DNA of 21,130 nt from an uncultured Oscillibacter sp. (GTDB lineage Bacteria; Bacillota; Clostridia; Oscillospirales; Oscillospiraceae), in NCBI GenBank assembly GCA_904393855.1, contig CAJFNE010000011.1, positions 1 to 21,130 on the forward strand, given 5' to 3'. The notes beneath the pieces are model-generated. The model did not search any database, was not told where the DNA came from, and worked only from the letters and a program-made list of their open reading frames with translations. A program made the translations under genes and the position numbers. Shown piece by piece: positions 1 through 8,531 of this stretch. The stretch's first letter is position 1, and each line of letters opens with the position of its first letter.

Positions 1-1872
1 CACGAGTGCCTGGCCGTCGCCATGAACCGCATCGGCGGCAAGTCCAACTCCGGCGAGGGCGGCGAGGCGGCGGACCGGCTCCACGACGAGCGGTGCTCCG
101 CCATCAAGCAGATCGCCTCCGGCCGCTTTGGCGTCACCAGCGAGTATCTCAACAGCGCCCAGGAGATCCAGATCAAGATGGCCCAGGGGGCCAAGCCCGG
201 CGAGGGCGGACACCTGCCCGGCAAGAAGGTCTATCCCTGGATCGCCAAGACCCGGTGCTCCACCCCCGGCGTGCCGCTGATCTCGCCGCCGCCCCACCAC
301 GACATCTACTCCATTGAGGACCTGGCCCAGCTGATCTACGACATGAAGAACGCCAACCCCCGGGCCCGGATCAGCGTAAAGCTGGTCAGTGAGGCGGGAG
401 TGGGCACCGTGGCCGCGGGCGTGGCCAAGGCCGGCGCCCAGGTGGTGCTGATCTCCGGCCACGACGGCGGCACCGGCGCGGCCCCCCGAAACTCCATCAT
501 GGGGGCTGGCCTGCCCTGGGAGCTGGGCGTGGCGGAGGCTCACCAGACCTTGATTCAAAACGGGCTGCGCAGTCAGGTGGTCATCGAGACCGACGGCAAG
601 CTGATGACCGGACGGGACGTGGCCATCGCCTGCATGCTGGGAGCGGAGGAATTCGGCTTTGCCACCGCGCCCCTGGTGGCCATGGGCTGCTGCATGATGC
701 GGGTGTGCAATCTGGACACCTGCCCGGCGGGCATCGCCACCCAGAACCCGGAGCTGCGCAAGCGGTTCGCCGGGAAGCCCGAGTACGTGATCCACTTCAT
801 GGAGTTCGTGGCCCAGGAGCTGCGGGAGATCATGGCGGCTCTGGGCGTGCGCACCGTGGAGGAGCTGGTGGGCCGCAGCGACCTGCTGCAGGTCCGGGAG
901 AAGCTGGTGACCCACCGGGCGGAGACCCTGGACCTCAGCGGCCTGCTGCGCAACCCCTGCGGGGACCAGGTCCCCCACTTCGACCCCGCGGCCGCCTATG
1001 ACTTCCACCTGGAGCGGACGCTGGACGAGAGCGTGCTGCTGGCCAAGCTGGGCAAGAGCCTGAAGGGGAAGAAGTCCGGGAAGCTGGATCTGCGCGTGTC
1101 CTCCACGGACCGCTCCTTCGGAACCCTGTTCGGCTCGGAGATCACCCGGGTCTGCGGCAGCTCCCTGCCGGAGGACAGCTATGTGATCACCTGCCACGGG
1201 GGCGGCGGCCAGTCCTTCGGCGCTTTCATCCCCCAGGGGCTGACCCTGGAACTGGAGGGCGACTGCAACGACGGCTTCGGCAAGGGCCTCTCCGGCGGCA
1301 AGCTGGTGCTCTATCCCCCCAAGGGCAGCACCTTCACGCCGGAGGAGAACATCATCGTGGGCAACGTGGCCCTGTACGGCGCCACCAGCGGCAAGGCCTT
1401 TATCAACGGCTGCGCCGGCGAGCGGTTCTGCGTCCGCAACTCCGGCGCGGTGGCCGTGGTGGAGGGCGTGGGAGACCACGGCTGCGAGTATATGACCGGC
1501 GGCCGGGTGGTGATCCTGGGCCCCACGGGGAAGAACTTCGCGGCGGGTATGTCCGGCGGCGTGGCCTACGTGCTGGACGAGAACCACGACCTGTACCTGC
1601 GGCTGAACAAGGAGCAGGTCCTCATCGACACCCTGACGGAGGACTGGGACATCCGGGAGCTGCGGGAGCTGATCGAGGAGCATGTGGCCGTCACCGGCTC
1701 CCCTCTGGGCAAAAAGATCTTGGCGGCCTATCGGAGCTATGTTCCCTGCTTCAAGAAGATCCTGCCCCGGGACTACGACCGGATGCTCCGGGCCATTGCC
1801 CGGAACGAGGCGGCGGGGATGTCCCGGGAGCAGGCGGAGATCGAGGCGTTCTACGCCGGTGCCCGGGCCTGA
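1..1872 (+). CDS. gltB: Glutamate synthase large subunit, C-terminal part (5' end outside window)
   Basis: The reading frame is open from base 1, so the gene starts upstream; 623 residues of a roughly 1500-residue family are present. GltB with GltD converts glutamine and 2-oxoglutarate to two glutamates in the cytoplasm. The fragment opens in the FMN-binding synthase domain (MNRIGGKSNSGEGGE) and keeps the GHDGGTGAAP segment. Three cysteine codons at 688, 706 and 721 have the C-x5-C-x4-C spacing of the [3Fe-4S] cluster, within MGCCMMRVCNLDTCPAG. The last third is the glycine-rich GXGXG beta-helix domain (FGAFIPQGLTLELEGDCNDG, GKGLSGGKLVLYPP). The amidotransferase domain must lie outside the window. 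The next gene, gltD, starts 15 nt after the stop behind an AGGAGG site, so the two are cotranscribed. Confidence 0.96.
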   Translation, partial: HECLAVAMNRIGGKSNSGEGGEAADRLHDERCSAIKQIASGRFGVTSEYLNSAQEIQIKMAQGAKPGEGGHLPGKKVYPWIAKTRCSTPGVPLISPPPHHDIYSIEDLAQLIYDMKNANPRARISVKLVSEAGVGTVAAGVAKAGAQVVLISGHDGGTGAAPRNSIMGAGLPWELGVAEAHQTLIQNGLRSQVVIETDGKLMTGRDVAIACMLGAEEFGFATAPLVAMGCCMMRVCNLDTCPAGIATQNPELRKRFAGKPEYVIHFMEFVAQELREIMAALGVRTVEELVGRSDLLQVREKLVTHRAETLDLSGLLRNPCGDQVPHFDPAAAYDFHLERTLDESVLLAKLGKSLKGKKSGKLDLRVSSTDRSFGTLFGSEITRVCGSSLPEDSYVITCHGGGGQSFGAFIPQGLTLELEGDCNDGFGKGLSGGKLVLYPPKGSTFTPEENIIVGNVALYGATSGKAFINGCAGERFCVRNSGAVAVVEGVGDHGCEYMTGGRVVILGPTGKNFAAGMSGGVAYVLDENHDLYLRLNKEQVLIDTLTEDWDIRELRELIEEHVAVTGSPLGKKILAAYRSYVPCFKKILPRDYDRMLRAIARNEAAGMSREQAEIEAFYAGARA

Positions 1873-1887
1873 GAGAGGAGGATTACC

Positions 1888-3294
1888 ATGGGAAAACCCA
1901 CTGGATTTTTAGAATATGTCCGGGAGGATGCCCGCAGCCGGGACCCCGCCCGGCGGGTCCTGGACTGGGAGGAGTTCCACATCCCCCTGCCGGAGGACCT
2001 GCGGAAGCAGCAGGGCGCCCGGTGCATGAACTGCGGCGTGCCCTTCTGCCAGACGGGGATGCTCTATGAGGGCAGGACGTTCGGCTGCCCCCTCCACAAC
2101 CTGATTCCCGAGTGGAACGACATGGTCATGCGGGGGAATCTCAGCCACGCCCTCAGCCGCCTGCTGAAAACCAACAACTTCCCGGAGTTCACCGGGCGGG
2201 TCTGCCCCGCCCCCTGTGAGAAGGCCTGCATCTGCGGTCTCTACGGCGGGTCCCCCGTCACGAACCGGGACAACGAACTCACCATCATCGAGGAGGCCTT
2301 CGCCGGCGGACGGATGCCCCGGCGCCGGCCGCCCCAGTGGTCCGGCAAGCGGGTGGCGGTGGTGGGCTCCGGCCCGGCGGGTCTGGCGGCCGCGGACCAG
2401 CTGAACCACCGGGGCCACTCCGTCACCGTGGTGGAGCGGGAGGCCCACCCCGGCGGACTGCTCACCTACGGCATCCCCAATATGAAGCTGCCCAAGTCCG
2501 TGGTGCGGCGGCGGATCGATCTGATGACGGACGAGGGCGTCACGTTTGTCTGCGGTTTGGACGCCGCGGACCCCCAGATCGCCCAGCGGCTGCTGCGGGA
2601 CTATGACGCCGTGGTGCTCTGCTGCGGTTCGGAGAAGCCTCGGCCCCTGGGACTGGAGACCCAGGGTGTCTCCGGCGTGTACTACGGCACGGAGTTTCTG
2701 AAAGCCGCCGTGGAGCGGCAGACCTTTGGCCTGGATCCGGCGGTTCCCACCGCGGAGGGCCGGCATGTGGTCATCATCGGCACCGGCGACACCGCCAGCG
2801 ACTGCGTGGCCACCGCCCTGCGCCAGGGCTGCGCCTCCGTGACCCAGCTGGTCCGCCGCCCGGAGGCGGACTACCTGGGCAGCGACGGAAAGCTCCCCTT
2901 GGACTACGCCCACGAGGAGGCCCTGGCCGTCACCGGGCGGGACCCCCGCCGGTTCGCCGTCCAGGTCCAGAGTCTGGTGGCCGGGACGGACGGTGCCCTC
3001 ACCGGCGTGGTCACCACGGAGGGGGACACCCTGCCCTGCGAACTGCTGATCGGCGCCACTGGCTTTGCTGGGTGCCGGGAGGACGTGTGCGCCGCCTTCG
3101 GCGTGGAGACGGACCGGACCGTCCGCACCGCTCCCGGCGGGTACTCCACCAACGTGGAAAAGGTCTTTGCCGCCGGGGACATGCGCCGGGGGCAGTCCCT
3201 GGTGGTCTGGGCCATCGCCGAGGGGCGGGACGTGGCCGCCGAGGTGGATGCCTATCTGGACGGCTACACGAACCTGGTGCGCGCCATCGAATAA
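1888..3294 (+). CDS. gltD: Glutamate synthase small (beta) subunit
   Basis: 468 residues, normal for GltD, the FAD subunit that takes electrons from NAD(P)H and passes them to GltB. The N-terminal domain carries two cysteine groups that bind [4Fe-4S] clusters: C46, C49, C54, C67 and C106, C110, C114, C116. The FAD Rossmann motif GSGPAG is at 160-165, the pyridine-nucleotide motif GTGDTA near 298-303, and the late FAD segment AAGDMRRGQSLVVWAI is near the C terminus. The ATG has AGGAGG just upstream and lies 15 nt after gltB. A GC-rich terminator hairpin follows the stop. NfnA/B-like or dihydropyrimidine dehydrogenase subunits share the fold, but the place directly after gltB makes GltD the clear call. 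Confidence 0.96.
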   Translation: MGKPTGFLEYVREDARSRDPARRVLDWEEFHIPLPEDLRKQQGARCMNCGVPFCQTGMLYEGRTFGCPLHNLIPEWNDMVMRGNLSHALSRLLKTNNFPEFTGRVCPAPCEKACICGLYGGSPVTNRDNELTIIEEAFAGGRMPRRRPPQWSGKRVAVVGSGPAGLAAADQLNHRGHSVTVVEREAHPGGLLTYGIPNMKLPKSVVRRRIDLMTDEGVTFVCGLDAADPQIAQRLLRDYDAVVLCCGSEKPRPLGLETQGVSGVYYGTEFLKAAVERQTFGLDPAVPTAEGRHVVIIGTGDTASDCVATALRQGCASVTQLVRRPEADYLGSDGKLPLDYAHEEALAVTGRDPRRFAVQVQSLVAGTDGALTGVVTTEGDTLPCELLIGATGFAGCREDVCAAFGVETDRTVRTAPGGYSTNVEKVFAAGDMRRGQSLVVWAIAEGRDVAAEVDAYLDGYTNLVRAIE

Positions 3295-3297
3295 CCC

Positions 3298-3330
3298 GAG
3301 GGGGGAGCGGCTGCTCCCCCCTCTTCCTTT
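3298..3330 (+). terminator. Intrinsic terminator after gltBD
   Basis: An 11-bp perfect stem, GAGGGGGGAGC at 3298-3308 with GCTCCCCCCTC at 3313-3323 and loop GGCT, begins 4 nt after the gltD stop. The T-rich tail (TTCCTTT) is modest. It separates gltBD from the asnB leader. Confidence 0.75.
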
Positions 3331-3439
3331 CCCACCGGCCCGGGCTGATTCCGCCCCAAAAGATACCGTTTTTCTTGTTTTTCGTGGACAGACGCAAAAG
3401 ACATGCCTCATTTCCGGCAGATTTTAGGAATTTCTGACA

Positions 3440-3469
3440 TTGACATCCGGGAGCTCCCGGTGGTAGACT
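3440..3469 (+). promoter_or_regulatory. Sigma-A promoter of asnB with a 14-bp palindrome in its spacer
   Basis: TTGACA at 3440-3445 matches the -35 consensus exactly. TAGACT at 3464-3469 is a usable -10 at 18-nt spacing, placing the transcript start near 3476, just before the T-box leader. The spacer is mostly the perfect palindrome CCGGGAGCTCCCGG (3447-3460). It is upstream of the start site, so it can act only as DNA, for example as a repressor operator. That role is inference. Confidence 0.65.
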
Positions 3470-3475
3470 GCACTT

Positions 3476-3756
3476 AATCAATCAAACATCAGCAAAGGCG
3501 TTGATGGAGAAAAGTACCGCGGACGTTCCGTTCCAGTGAGCGGGGGAGAGTGGAAACCCCGTAACCAAGAATCCGCGGGAAGAACACTCCTTAGCTGCAA
3601 TCTGAACGCGGGAAACCGTCAGTAGGTGCGACGAGTTGTGATCGTTACCTCACACGGGCTTGTTGGAGCCTTGAAAGCGGCCTTTTGAGAGGCAAGTTAG
3701 GTGGCACCGCGGATTGCAGCTATTCGTCCTGAAATTTAGGATATAGCTGCGTTTTT
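3476..3756 (+). promoter_or_regulatory. T-box riboswitch, tRNA-Asn specific, controlling asnB
   Basis: The leader senses uncharged tRNA-Asn. Stem I starts with GGAG (3506-3509) paired to CTCC (3587-3590), then the specifier loop (5' side AAAAGTA), then CCGCGG (3517-3522) paired to CCGCGG (3573-3578). The 3' side of the loop holds codon AAC (3583-3585) followed by the usual purine A3586, so the specifier is Asn. A Stem III-like hairpin GCCT/AGGC lies just before the T-box. In the T-box, AGG(3699-3701) and GCG(3709-3711) flank bulge UGGCACC (3702-3708) and pair with CCT(3728-3730) and CGT(3725-3727). UGGC fits GCCA, the acceptor end expected for tRNA-Asn with discriminator G. This antiterminator excludes the terminator at 3716-3756. 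The gene downstream, asparagine synthetase, agrees. Confidence 0.95.
3716..3756 (+). terminator. T-box-controlled intrinsic terminator in asnB leader
   Basis: GCAGCTAT (3716-3723) pairs with ATAGCTGC (3743-3750); GTCCT (3726-3730) pairs with AGGAT (3738-3742) above a 2-nt bulge. A run of five T follows (3752-3756). Bases 3725-3730 are also needed by the antiterminator, so the two structures compete. The stop of transcription would come 24 nt before the asnB start codon. Confidence 0.92.
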
Positions 3757-3779
3757 ATCATCCGGAGGTGCTTTTCTTT

Positions 3780-5363
3780 ATGTGCGCGATCATGGGTTTT
3801 TCCAAAAAGACCCTCTCTGTGGAGGAACTTCGCCCCTGCTTTGACCGGACCCTCTCCCGGGGGCCCGACATGTCCCGGATCGTGGAGACCCCGTCCGGCT
3901 ACCTGTGCTTCCACCGGCTGGCCATCATGGGTCTGACGGAGGCGGGCATGCAGCCTTTCCAGCTGAACGGCGACTATGTGGTCTGCAACGGCGAGATCTA
4001 CGGCTTCCGCCCCCTGAAGCGGCAGCTGGAGGAAAAGGGCTACGTCTTTCAGAGCGGCAGCGACTGCGAGATCCTCCTGCCCCTGTTCCACGAGTACGGG
4101 CTGAGCATGTTCTCCCGGCTGGACGCGGAGTTCGCCATGATCATCTACGATTCCATGAGCGACTCCCTGATTGCCGCCCGGGACCCCATCGGCATCCGCC
4201 CCCTCTACTACGGCTATGACCGGGCCGGGGCCATCGTCTTTGCCAGCGAGGCCAAGAACCTGGTGGGGCTGTGCCGGGAGATCTTCCCTTTCCCCCCGGG
4301 ATACTACTACGCCTACGGCCAGTTCATCCGCTACGCGGACCCCGCCGCCGTGGAGGAGGTCTCCGGCGACGACGAGGAGACCGCCTGCCGGAACATCCGC
4401 AACAAGCTGATCGCCGGCGTGGACAAGCGGCTGGATGCCGACGCGCCCCTGGGCTTCCTCCTCTCCGGCGGTCTGGACTCCTCCCTGGTGTGCGCCATCT
4501 CCGCGGTGGTGCTGGGCAGAAAAATCCGCACGTTCGCCATCGGTATGGACGCCGACGCCATCGACCTCCGGTACGCCCGAGAGGCGGCGGACTTCATGGG
4601 CGCGGACCACATGGAGGTCTACATGACCCGGGAGGAGGTCCTCCAGTCCCTGGAGGAGGTCGTGGCTCTGCTGGGCACCTGGGACATCACCACCATCCGG
4701 GCCAGCATGGGCATGTATCTCTGCTGCAAGGCCATCCACGCGCGCACGGACATCCGGGTGCTCCTCACCGGCGAGATCAGCGACGAGCTCTTCGGCTATA
4801 AATACACGGACTTCGCCCCCACGCCGGAGGCTTTCCAGGCCGAGAGCCAAAAGCGGGTGCGGGAGCTCCACGCCTACGACGTGCTGCGGGCGGACCGCTG
4901 CATCTCCGTCAACTCCCTGGAGGCCCGGGTCCCTTTCGGCGACCTGGACTTTGTGAAGTATGTGATGTCCCTGGACCCCCGGCTGAAGATGAACACCCAC
5001 GGCATCGGCAAGTATCTGCTGCGGCATGCCTTTGAAAATGATCACCTCCTGCCGGAGCGGATCCTCTGGCGGCAGAAAGCGGCTTTCTCCGACGCGGTGG
5101 GGCACTCCATGGTGGATGACCTGAAAGCTTACGCCGAGGAGAAATACACGGACACTGAGTTTGCGCAGCTCCGGCGGAAATATGACTACTGCCCGCCCTT
5201 TACCAAGGAGAGCCTGCTCTACCGGGAGCTCTTTGAGAAATACTATCCCGGGCAGGCCCAGATGATCCCGGACTTCTGGATGCCCAACCGGGATTGGGAG
5301 GGCTGCCAGGTGAACGATCCCTCCGCCCGAGTGCTCTCCAACTATGGCGAAAGCGGGCAGTGA
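3780..5363 (+). CDS. asnB: Asparagine synthetase, glutamine-hydrolysing (AsnB type)
   Basis: 527 residues. It makes asparagine from aspartate, ATP and glutamine in the cytoplasm. The ATG at 3780 is chosen over an in-frame GTG at 3768 because it puts the catalytic Cys at position 2 (MCAIMGF), as the class II glutaminase needs once Met1 is removed; the GTG also overlaps the GGAGG ribosome site (3764-3768). The glutaminase domain covers about residues 2-180 and has the NGEIYG motif at 70-75. The synthetase domain has the ATP-pyrophosphatase motif SGGLDSS at 229-235 and the C-terminal segments GEISDELFGYKYTDF and NSLEARVPFGDLDFV. The Asn T-box in front supports asparagine rather than a beta-lactam or lasso-peptide cyclase homologue. 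glnN follows after 70 nt with no terminator seen. Confidence 0.96.
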   Translation: MCAIMGFSKKTLSVEELRPCFDRTLSRGPDMSRIVETPSGYLCFHRLAIMGLTEAGMQPFQLNGDYVVCNGEIYGFRPLKRQLEEKGYVFQSGSDCEILLPLFHEYGLSMFSRLDAEFAMIIYDSMSDSLIAARDPIGIRPLYYGYDRAGAIVFASEAKNLVGLCREIFPFPPGYYYAYGQFIRYADPAAVEEVSGDDEETACRNIRNKLIAGVDKRLDADAPLGFLLSGGLDSSLVCAISAVVLGRKIRTFAIGMDADAIDLRYAREAADFMGADHMEVYMTREEVLQSLEEVVALLGTWDITTIRASMGMYLCCKAIHARTDIRVLLTGEISDELFGYKYTDFAPTPEAFQAESQKRVRELHAYDVLRADRCISVNSLEARVPFGDLDFVKYVMSLDPRLKMNTHGIGKYLLRHAFENDHLLPERILWRQKAAFSDAVGHSMVDDLKAYAEEKYTDTEFAQLRRKYDYCPPFTKESLLYRELFEKYYPGQAQMIPDFWMPNRDWEGCQVNDPSARVLSNYGESGQ

Positions 5364-5433
5364 CTACCCGTTCTGAGCAACCCCCCTAATATTTGATGTC
5401 TCATTCAATTTTCTAAATAGGAGGCCATGAAGT

Positions 5434-7521
5434 ATGAGCGAAACCAAGAAATTGCCTGAGCTGTTTGGAAGCCTGGTGTTTAACGAGGAGACCATGAAGG
5501 AGCGGCTCTCCTCAGCGTCTTACGGCGCCTGGAAGCGGTGCGTGACGGAGGGCACGTCCCTGGACATCTCCACCGCCAACGAGATCGCCGAGGCCATGAA
5601 GCAGTGGGCCGTGGAGAAAGGCGCCACCCACTACACCCACTGGTTTCAGCCCATGACCGGCGTCACCGCCGAGAAGCACGACAGTTTCATCGCCCCTGCG
5701 GGCGGCGGCAAGATCATGATGGAGTTCTCCGGCAAGGAGCTGGTCCGGGGCGAGCCCGACGCCTCCTCTTTCCCCTCCGGCGGCCTGCGGGCCACCTTTG
5801 AGGCCCGGGGCTACACCGCCTGGGACCCCACCTCCTTTGCTTTCATCAAGGAGGGCTCCCTGTGCATCCCCACCATCTTCTGCTCCTATTCCGGCGAGGC
5901 GCTGGACAAGAAGACCCCCCTGCTGCGCTCCATGGACGAGGTCAGCCGGCAGGCCATCCGCATCCTGCGGCTCTTCGGTGACACGGAGACCAAACGGGTC
6001 ACCGCCCAGGTGGGCCCGGAGCAGGAGTACTTCCTGATCGACAAAGCCCTGTACGCCAAGCGGGAGGACCTGCGGATGACGGGCAGGACCCTCTTCGGCG
6101 CCAAGCCCCCCCGGGGCCAGGAGCTGGAGGACCACTACTTCGGCGCCATCCGTCCCCGGGTGGCCGCCTACATGAAGGACCTGGACGAGACCCTGTGGGC
6201 CCTGGGCGTGCTCAGCAAGACGAAGCACAACGAGGTGGCCCCCTCCCAGCATGAGATGGCCCCCATCTACTCCGACGCCAACACCGCCTGCGACCAGAAC
6301 CAGCTGGCCATGGAGATCATGAAGAAGGTGGCGGACCGCCACGGCCTGGTGTGCCTGCTGCACGAAAAGCCTTTCGCCGGCGTCAACGGCTCCGGCAAGC
6401 ACGACAACTGGTCCCTGGGCACCGACACCGGCAAGAACCTCTTCAAGCCCGGCTCCACCCCCAGCCAGAACGCCCAGTTCCTGCTGTTCCTGGCGGCCTT
6501 CATCAAGGGCGTGGACGACTACCAGGACTTCCTGCGGGCCACCGTGGCCTTCCCCGGCAACGACCACCGGCTGGGCGCCCAGGAGGCTCCCCCCGCCGTC
6601 ATCTCCATCTTCCTGGGCGACGAGCTCACCGCCGTGGTGGACGCCATCATCCAGGGGACCGAGTATCAGGACTCCGGCAAGCGGACCCTGAAGATCGGCG
6701 TGGACTCCCTGCCCGCCATCCGCCAGGACAACACGGACCGGAACCGCACCTCCCCCATGGCCTTTACCGGCAATAAGTTCGAGTTCCGGATGCCCGGCTC
6801 CTCCATGTCCATCTCCGGTCCCAACATCGCTCTGAACACCATCATGGCCGAGGAGCTGGAGCAGTTTGCCGATGAGCTGGAGAAGTCCAAGGACTTCCAG
6901 GCGGATCTGCAGAAGCTGATCCGGCGGGTGTTCACGGAGCATCAGCGGATCATCTTCAACGGCAACGGCTACGACGACGCCTGGCTGAAAGAGGCGGAGA
7001 AGCGGGGCCTCTACAATCTGCCCTCCACCGCCGAGGCGCTGCCTATGTACACCACCAAGAAGAACATGGACCTCTTTGTCAAGCACGGCATCTACACCAA
7101 AGAGGAGATCAACGCCCGGGCGGAGATTCACATTGAGAACTACACCACGGTGATCTCCATCGAGGCCAAGACCATGGTGGATATGATCCGCCACGAGATC
7201 CTGCCGGCAGTCTCCTCCTACGCGGATCAGCTGTGCCAGCGGGCCTACCACAAGGACGCCCAGGGCGTGCCCTGCAAGTACGAGACCGCCACGGCCAAGG
7301 AGATCGGGAAGCTGACGGATGCGCTGGCCTCCGCCTGCGAGAAGCTGGAGCGGGATCTGACCAAGACGCCCGCCGACCCCAAGAAAGCCATGACCTACAG
7401 CCACGATGTTCTGATCCCTGATATGGACAAGGCCCGGGAGGCCGCCGACCAGCTGGAGACCATGACCGCCTCCGACTACTGGCCTTTCCCCACCTATGCT
7501 GACCTGCTGTTCTCCGTCTGA
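5434..7521 (+). CDS. glnN: Glutamine synthetase type III
   Basis: 695 residues, the size of GSIII rather than the 440-470 of GSI. It makes glutamine from glutamate, ammonia and ATP in the cytoplasm. The early segment (ELFGSLVFNEETMKERLS) and THYTHWFQPMTG are GSIII hallmarks. VNGSGKHDNWSLGTD, with N318-H323, is the GSIII form of the catalytic NGSGxH loop. Glutamate and metal ligands lie in GPEQEYFLID and HNEVAPSQHEMAP. RLGAQEAPPAVISIFLG and the arginine-rich NTDRNRTSPMAFTGN match the ATP and glutamate binding region. AGGAGG (5419-5424) precedes the ATG at good spacing. With gltBD and asnB it forms a local ammonia-to-amino-acid set. The 70-nt gap to asnB has only a weak promoter-like sequence, so cotranscription from the T-box promoter is likely. 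Confidence 0.96.
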   Translation: MSETKKLPELFGSLVFNEETMKERLSSASYGAWKRCVTEGTSLDISTANEIAEAMKQWAVEKGATHYTHWFQPMTGVTAEKHDSFIAPAGGGKIMMEFSGKELVRGEPDASSFPSGGLRATFEARGYTAWDPTSFAFIKEGSLCIPTIFCSYSGEALDKKTPLLRSMDEVSRQAIRILRLFGDTETKRVTAQVGPEQEYFLIDKALYAKREDLRMTGRTLFGAKPPRGQELEDHYFGAIRPRVAAYMKDLDETLWALGVLSKTKHNEVAPSQHEMAPIYSDANTACDQNQLAMEIMKKVADRHGLVCLLHEKPFAGVNGSGKHDNWSLGTDTGKNLFKPGSTPSQNAQFLLFLAAFIKGVDDYQDFLRATVAFPGNDHRLGAQEAPPAVISIFLGDELTAVVDAIIQGTEYQDSGKRTLKIGVDSLPAIRQDNTDRNRTSPMAFTGNKFEFRMPGSSMSISGPNIALNTIMAEELEQFADELEKSKDFQADLQKLIRRVFTEHQRIIFNGNGYDDAWLKEAEKRGLYNLPSTAEALPMYTTKKNMDLFVKHGIYTKEEINARAEIHIENYTTVISIEAKTMVDMIRHEILPAVSSYADQLCQRAYHKDAQGVPCKYETATAKEIGKLTDALASACEKLERDLTKTPADPKKAMTYSHDVLIPDMDKAREAADQLETMTASDYWPFPTYADLLFSV

Positions 7522-7551
7522 GCGACGGAGCGCGGGGAACCCCCCTTTCAT

Positions 7552-7586
7552 CGCGCCGCCGGGCATACCCGGCGGCGCGGCTTTTT
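7552..7586 (+). terminator. Intrinsic terminator after glnN
   Basis: A 12-bp perfect stem (7552-7563 with 7568-7579), loop CATA, followed by GC and five T (7582-7586). It lies 31 nt after the glnN stop. Confidence 0.92.
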
Positions 7587-7597
7587 CCCCGAGGGGC

Positions 7598-7625
7598 TTG
7601 CCTTTTCCCGAAAATTTGGTATACT
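7598..7625 (+). promoter_or_regulatory. Probable sigma-A promoter for the HAD phosphatase gene
   Basis: TTGCCT (7598-7603) and TATACT (7620-7625) are 16 nt apart, directly after the glnN terminator. The implied leader of about 115 nt before the gene has no recognisable riboswitch; one frame of it is open and hydrophobic but has no start codon. Confidence 0.55.
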
Positions 7626-7750
7626 TTCTTCTGTCGGAATCTCGGACCGGCTCTGTACCACGTCTGGCAAACCCTGGGTTCCACAGCCACCGCGGGCACG
7701 GGCCTGCTGGCCCTGGCAGTCACGCAAAATCGATGGAATAGGAGATCATG

Positions 7751-8458
7751 ATGGAGATCACAACCGTACTTTTTGACCTGGACGGGACGCTGCTGCCCAT
7801 GGACCAGGATGTCTTCACAAAGACGTACTTCAAGCTGCTGGCCGCCCGCCTGGCCCCCTTGGGCTACGAGCCCGCCCAGCTGGTGGACAACATCTGGGCC
7901 GGGACGGCGGCCATGGTGAAAAACGACGGCTCCTGCACCAACGAGGAGGCGTTCTGGAAGGTCTTCTACCGGGTTTACGGGCAGGAATCCCGGAAGGACA
8001 AACCCGTGATCGACGCTTTCTACCGGGAGGAGTTCAATCAGGCCCGGGCTGCCTGCGGCTTTGCTCCCGCCGCCAGTGAGGTGGTCGCTCAGCTGAAAGC
8101 GGCGGGAAAAACCGTGGTCCTGGCCACGAACCCCATCTTCCCGGCGGTGGCCACCCAAAACCGCATCCGCTGGGCGGGGCTCACTCCGGAGGACTTCCTC
8201 TACTACACCACCTATGAGAACTCCCACTACTGCAAGCCCAACCTGAAGTACTATGAGGAGGTCCTGCGGCAGATCGGCCGCAGGCCGGAGGAGTGCTTGA
8301 TGGTGGGCAACGACGTGGGAGAGGACATGGTGGTCCGGCAGCTGGGGATGCAGGTCTTTCTGCTGACGGACTGCCTGATCAACCGGCAGGGGGAGGACCT
8401 CTCTGCCTATCCGTCCGGCGGCTTCCCGGAGTTGAAAGACTTCCTGTCCCGGCTGTAA
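7751..8458 (+). CDS. HAD-superfamily hydrolase (phosphatase), substrate unknown
   Basis: 235 residues. All four HAD motifs are present: DLDGT with nucleophile D9 and acid D11; the Thr of LATNP; the Lys in HYCKPNLKYYEEVL; and the metal-binding acids of MVGNDVGEDM. The segment between motifs I and II is a mainly helical cap as in subfamily I enzymes. Such proteins are cytosolic Mg-dependent phosphatases; the substrate cannot be read from sequence. An ATG at 7748 directly precedes the chosen one; 7751 is preferred because AGGAG (7740-7744) would be only 3 nt from 7748 but 6 nt from 7751. The gene is monocistronic: a terminator stands before it and the opposite-strand pdaA converges on it. Confidence 0.88.
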   Translation: MEITTVLFDLDGTLLPMDQDVFTKTYFKLLAARLAPLGYEPAQLVDNIWAGTAAMVKNDGSCTNEEAFWKVFYRVYGQESRKDKPVIDAFYREEFNQARAACGFAPAASEVVAQLKAAGKTVVLATNPIFPAVATQNRIRWAGLTPEDFLYYTTYENSHYCKPNLKYYEEVLRQIGRRPEECLMVGNDVGEDMVVRQLGMQVFLLTDCLINRQGEDLSAYPSGGFPELKDFLSRL

Positions 8459-8495
8459 CGCGCGGGCCCCATCCCCCGCGCCCATGCTCAAATAA

Positions 8496-8525
8496 AGCGC
8501 CCCGCCTGGGTCCAGGCGGGGCGCT
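8496..8525 (-). terminator. Intrinsic terminator between convergent HAD gene and pdaA
   Basis: A 13-bp stem (8496-8508 with 8513-8525), loop of 4. Read on the minus strand it is followed by TTTATTT, so it mainly serves pdaA, whose stop is 7 nt away. Another small stem, CGCGGG/CCCGCG at 8461-8480, follows the HAD gene stop on the plus side. Confidence 0.8.
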
Positions 8526-8531
8526 GCCGCG

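Noticed and set aside
1909..3411. 500-codon open frame on the minus strand opposite gltD, and similar long antisense frames at 3720-5105, 5512-7566 and 7109-8563
   Set aside because: They are mirror frames of GC-rich genes: rich in Gly, His, Val, Gln and Leu in shadow patterns, without ribosome sites or known motifs, and they run across real gene borders, the T-box or terminators.
7626..7740. Possible leader peptide or gene remnant before the HAD gene (frame reading LYHVWQTLGSTATAG)
   Set aside because: The frame looks hydrophobic and protein-like but has no start codon or ribosome site and no recognised similarity.
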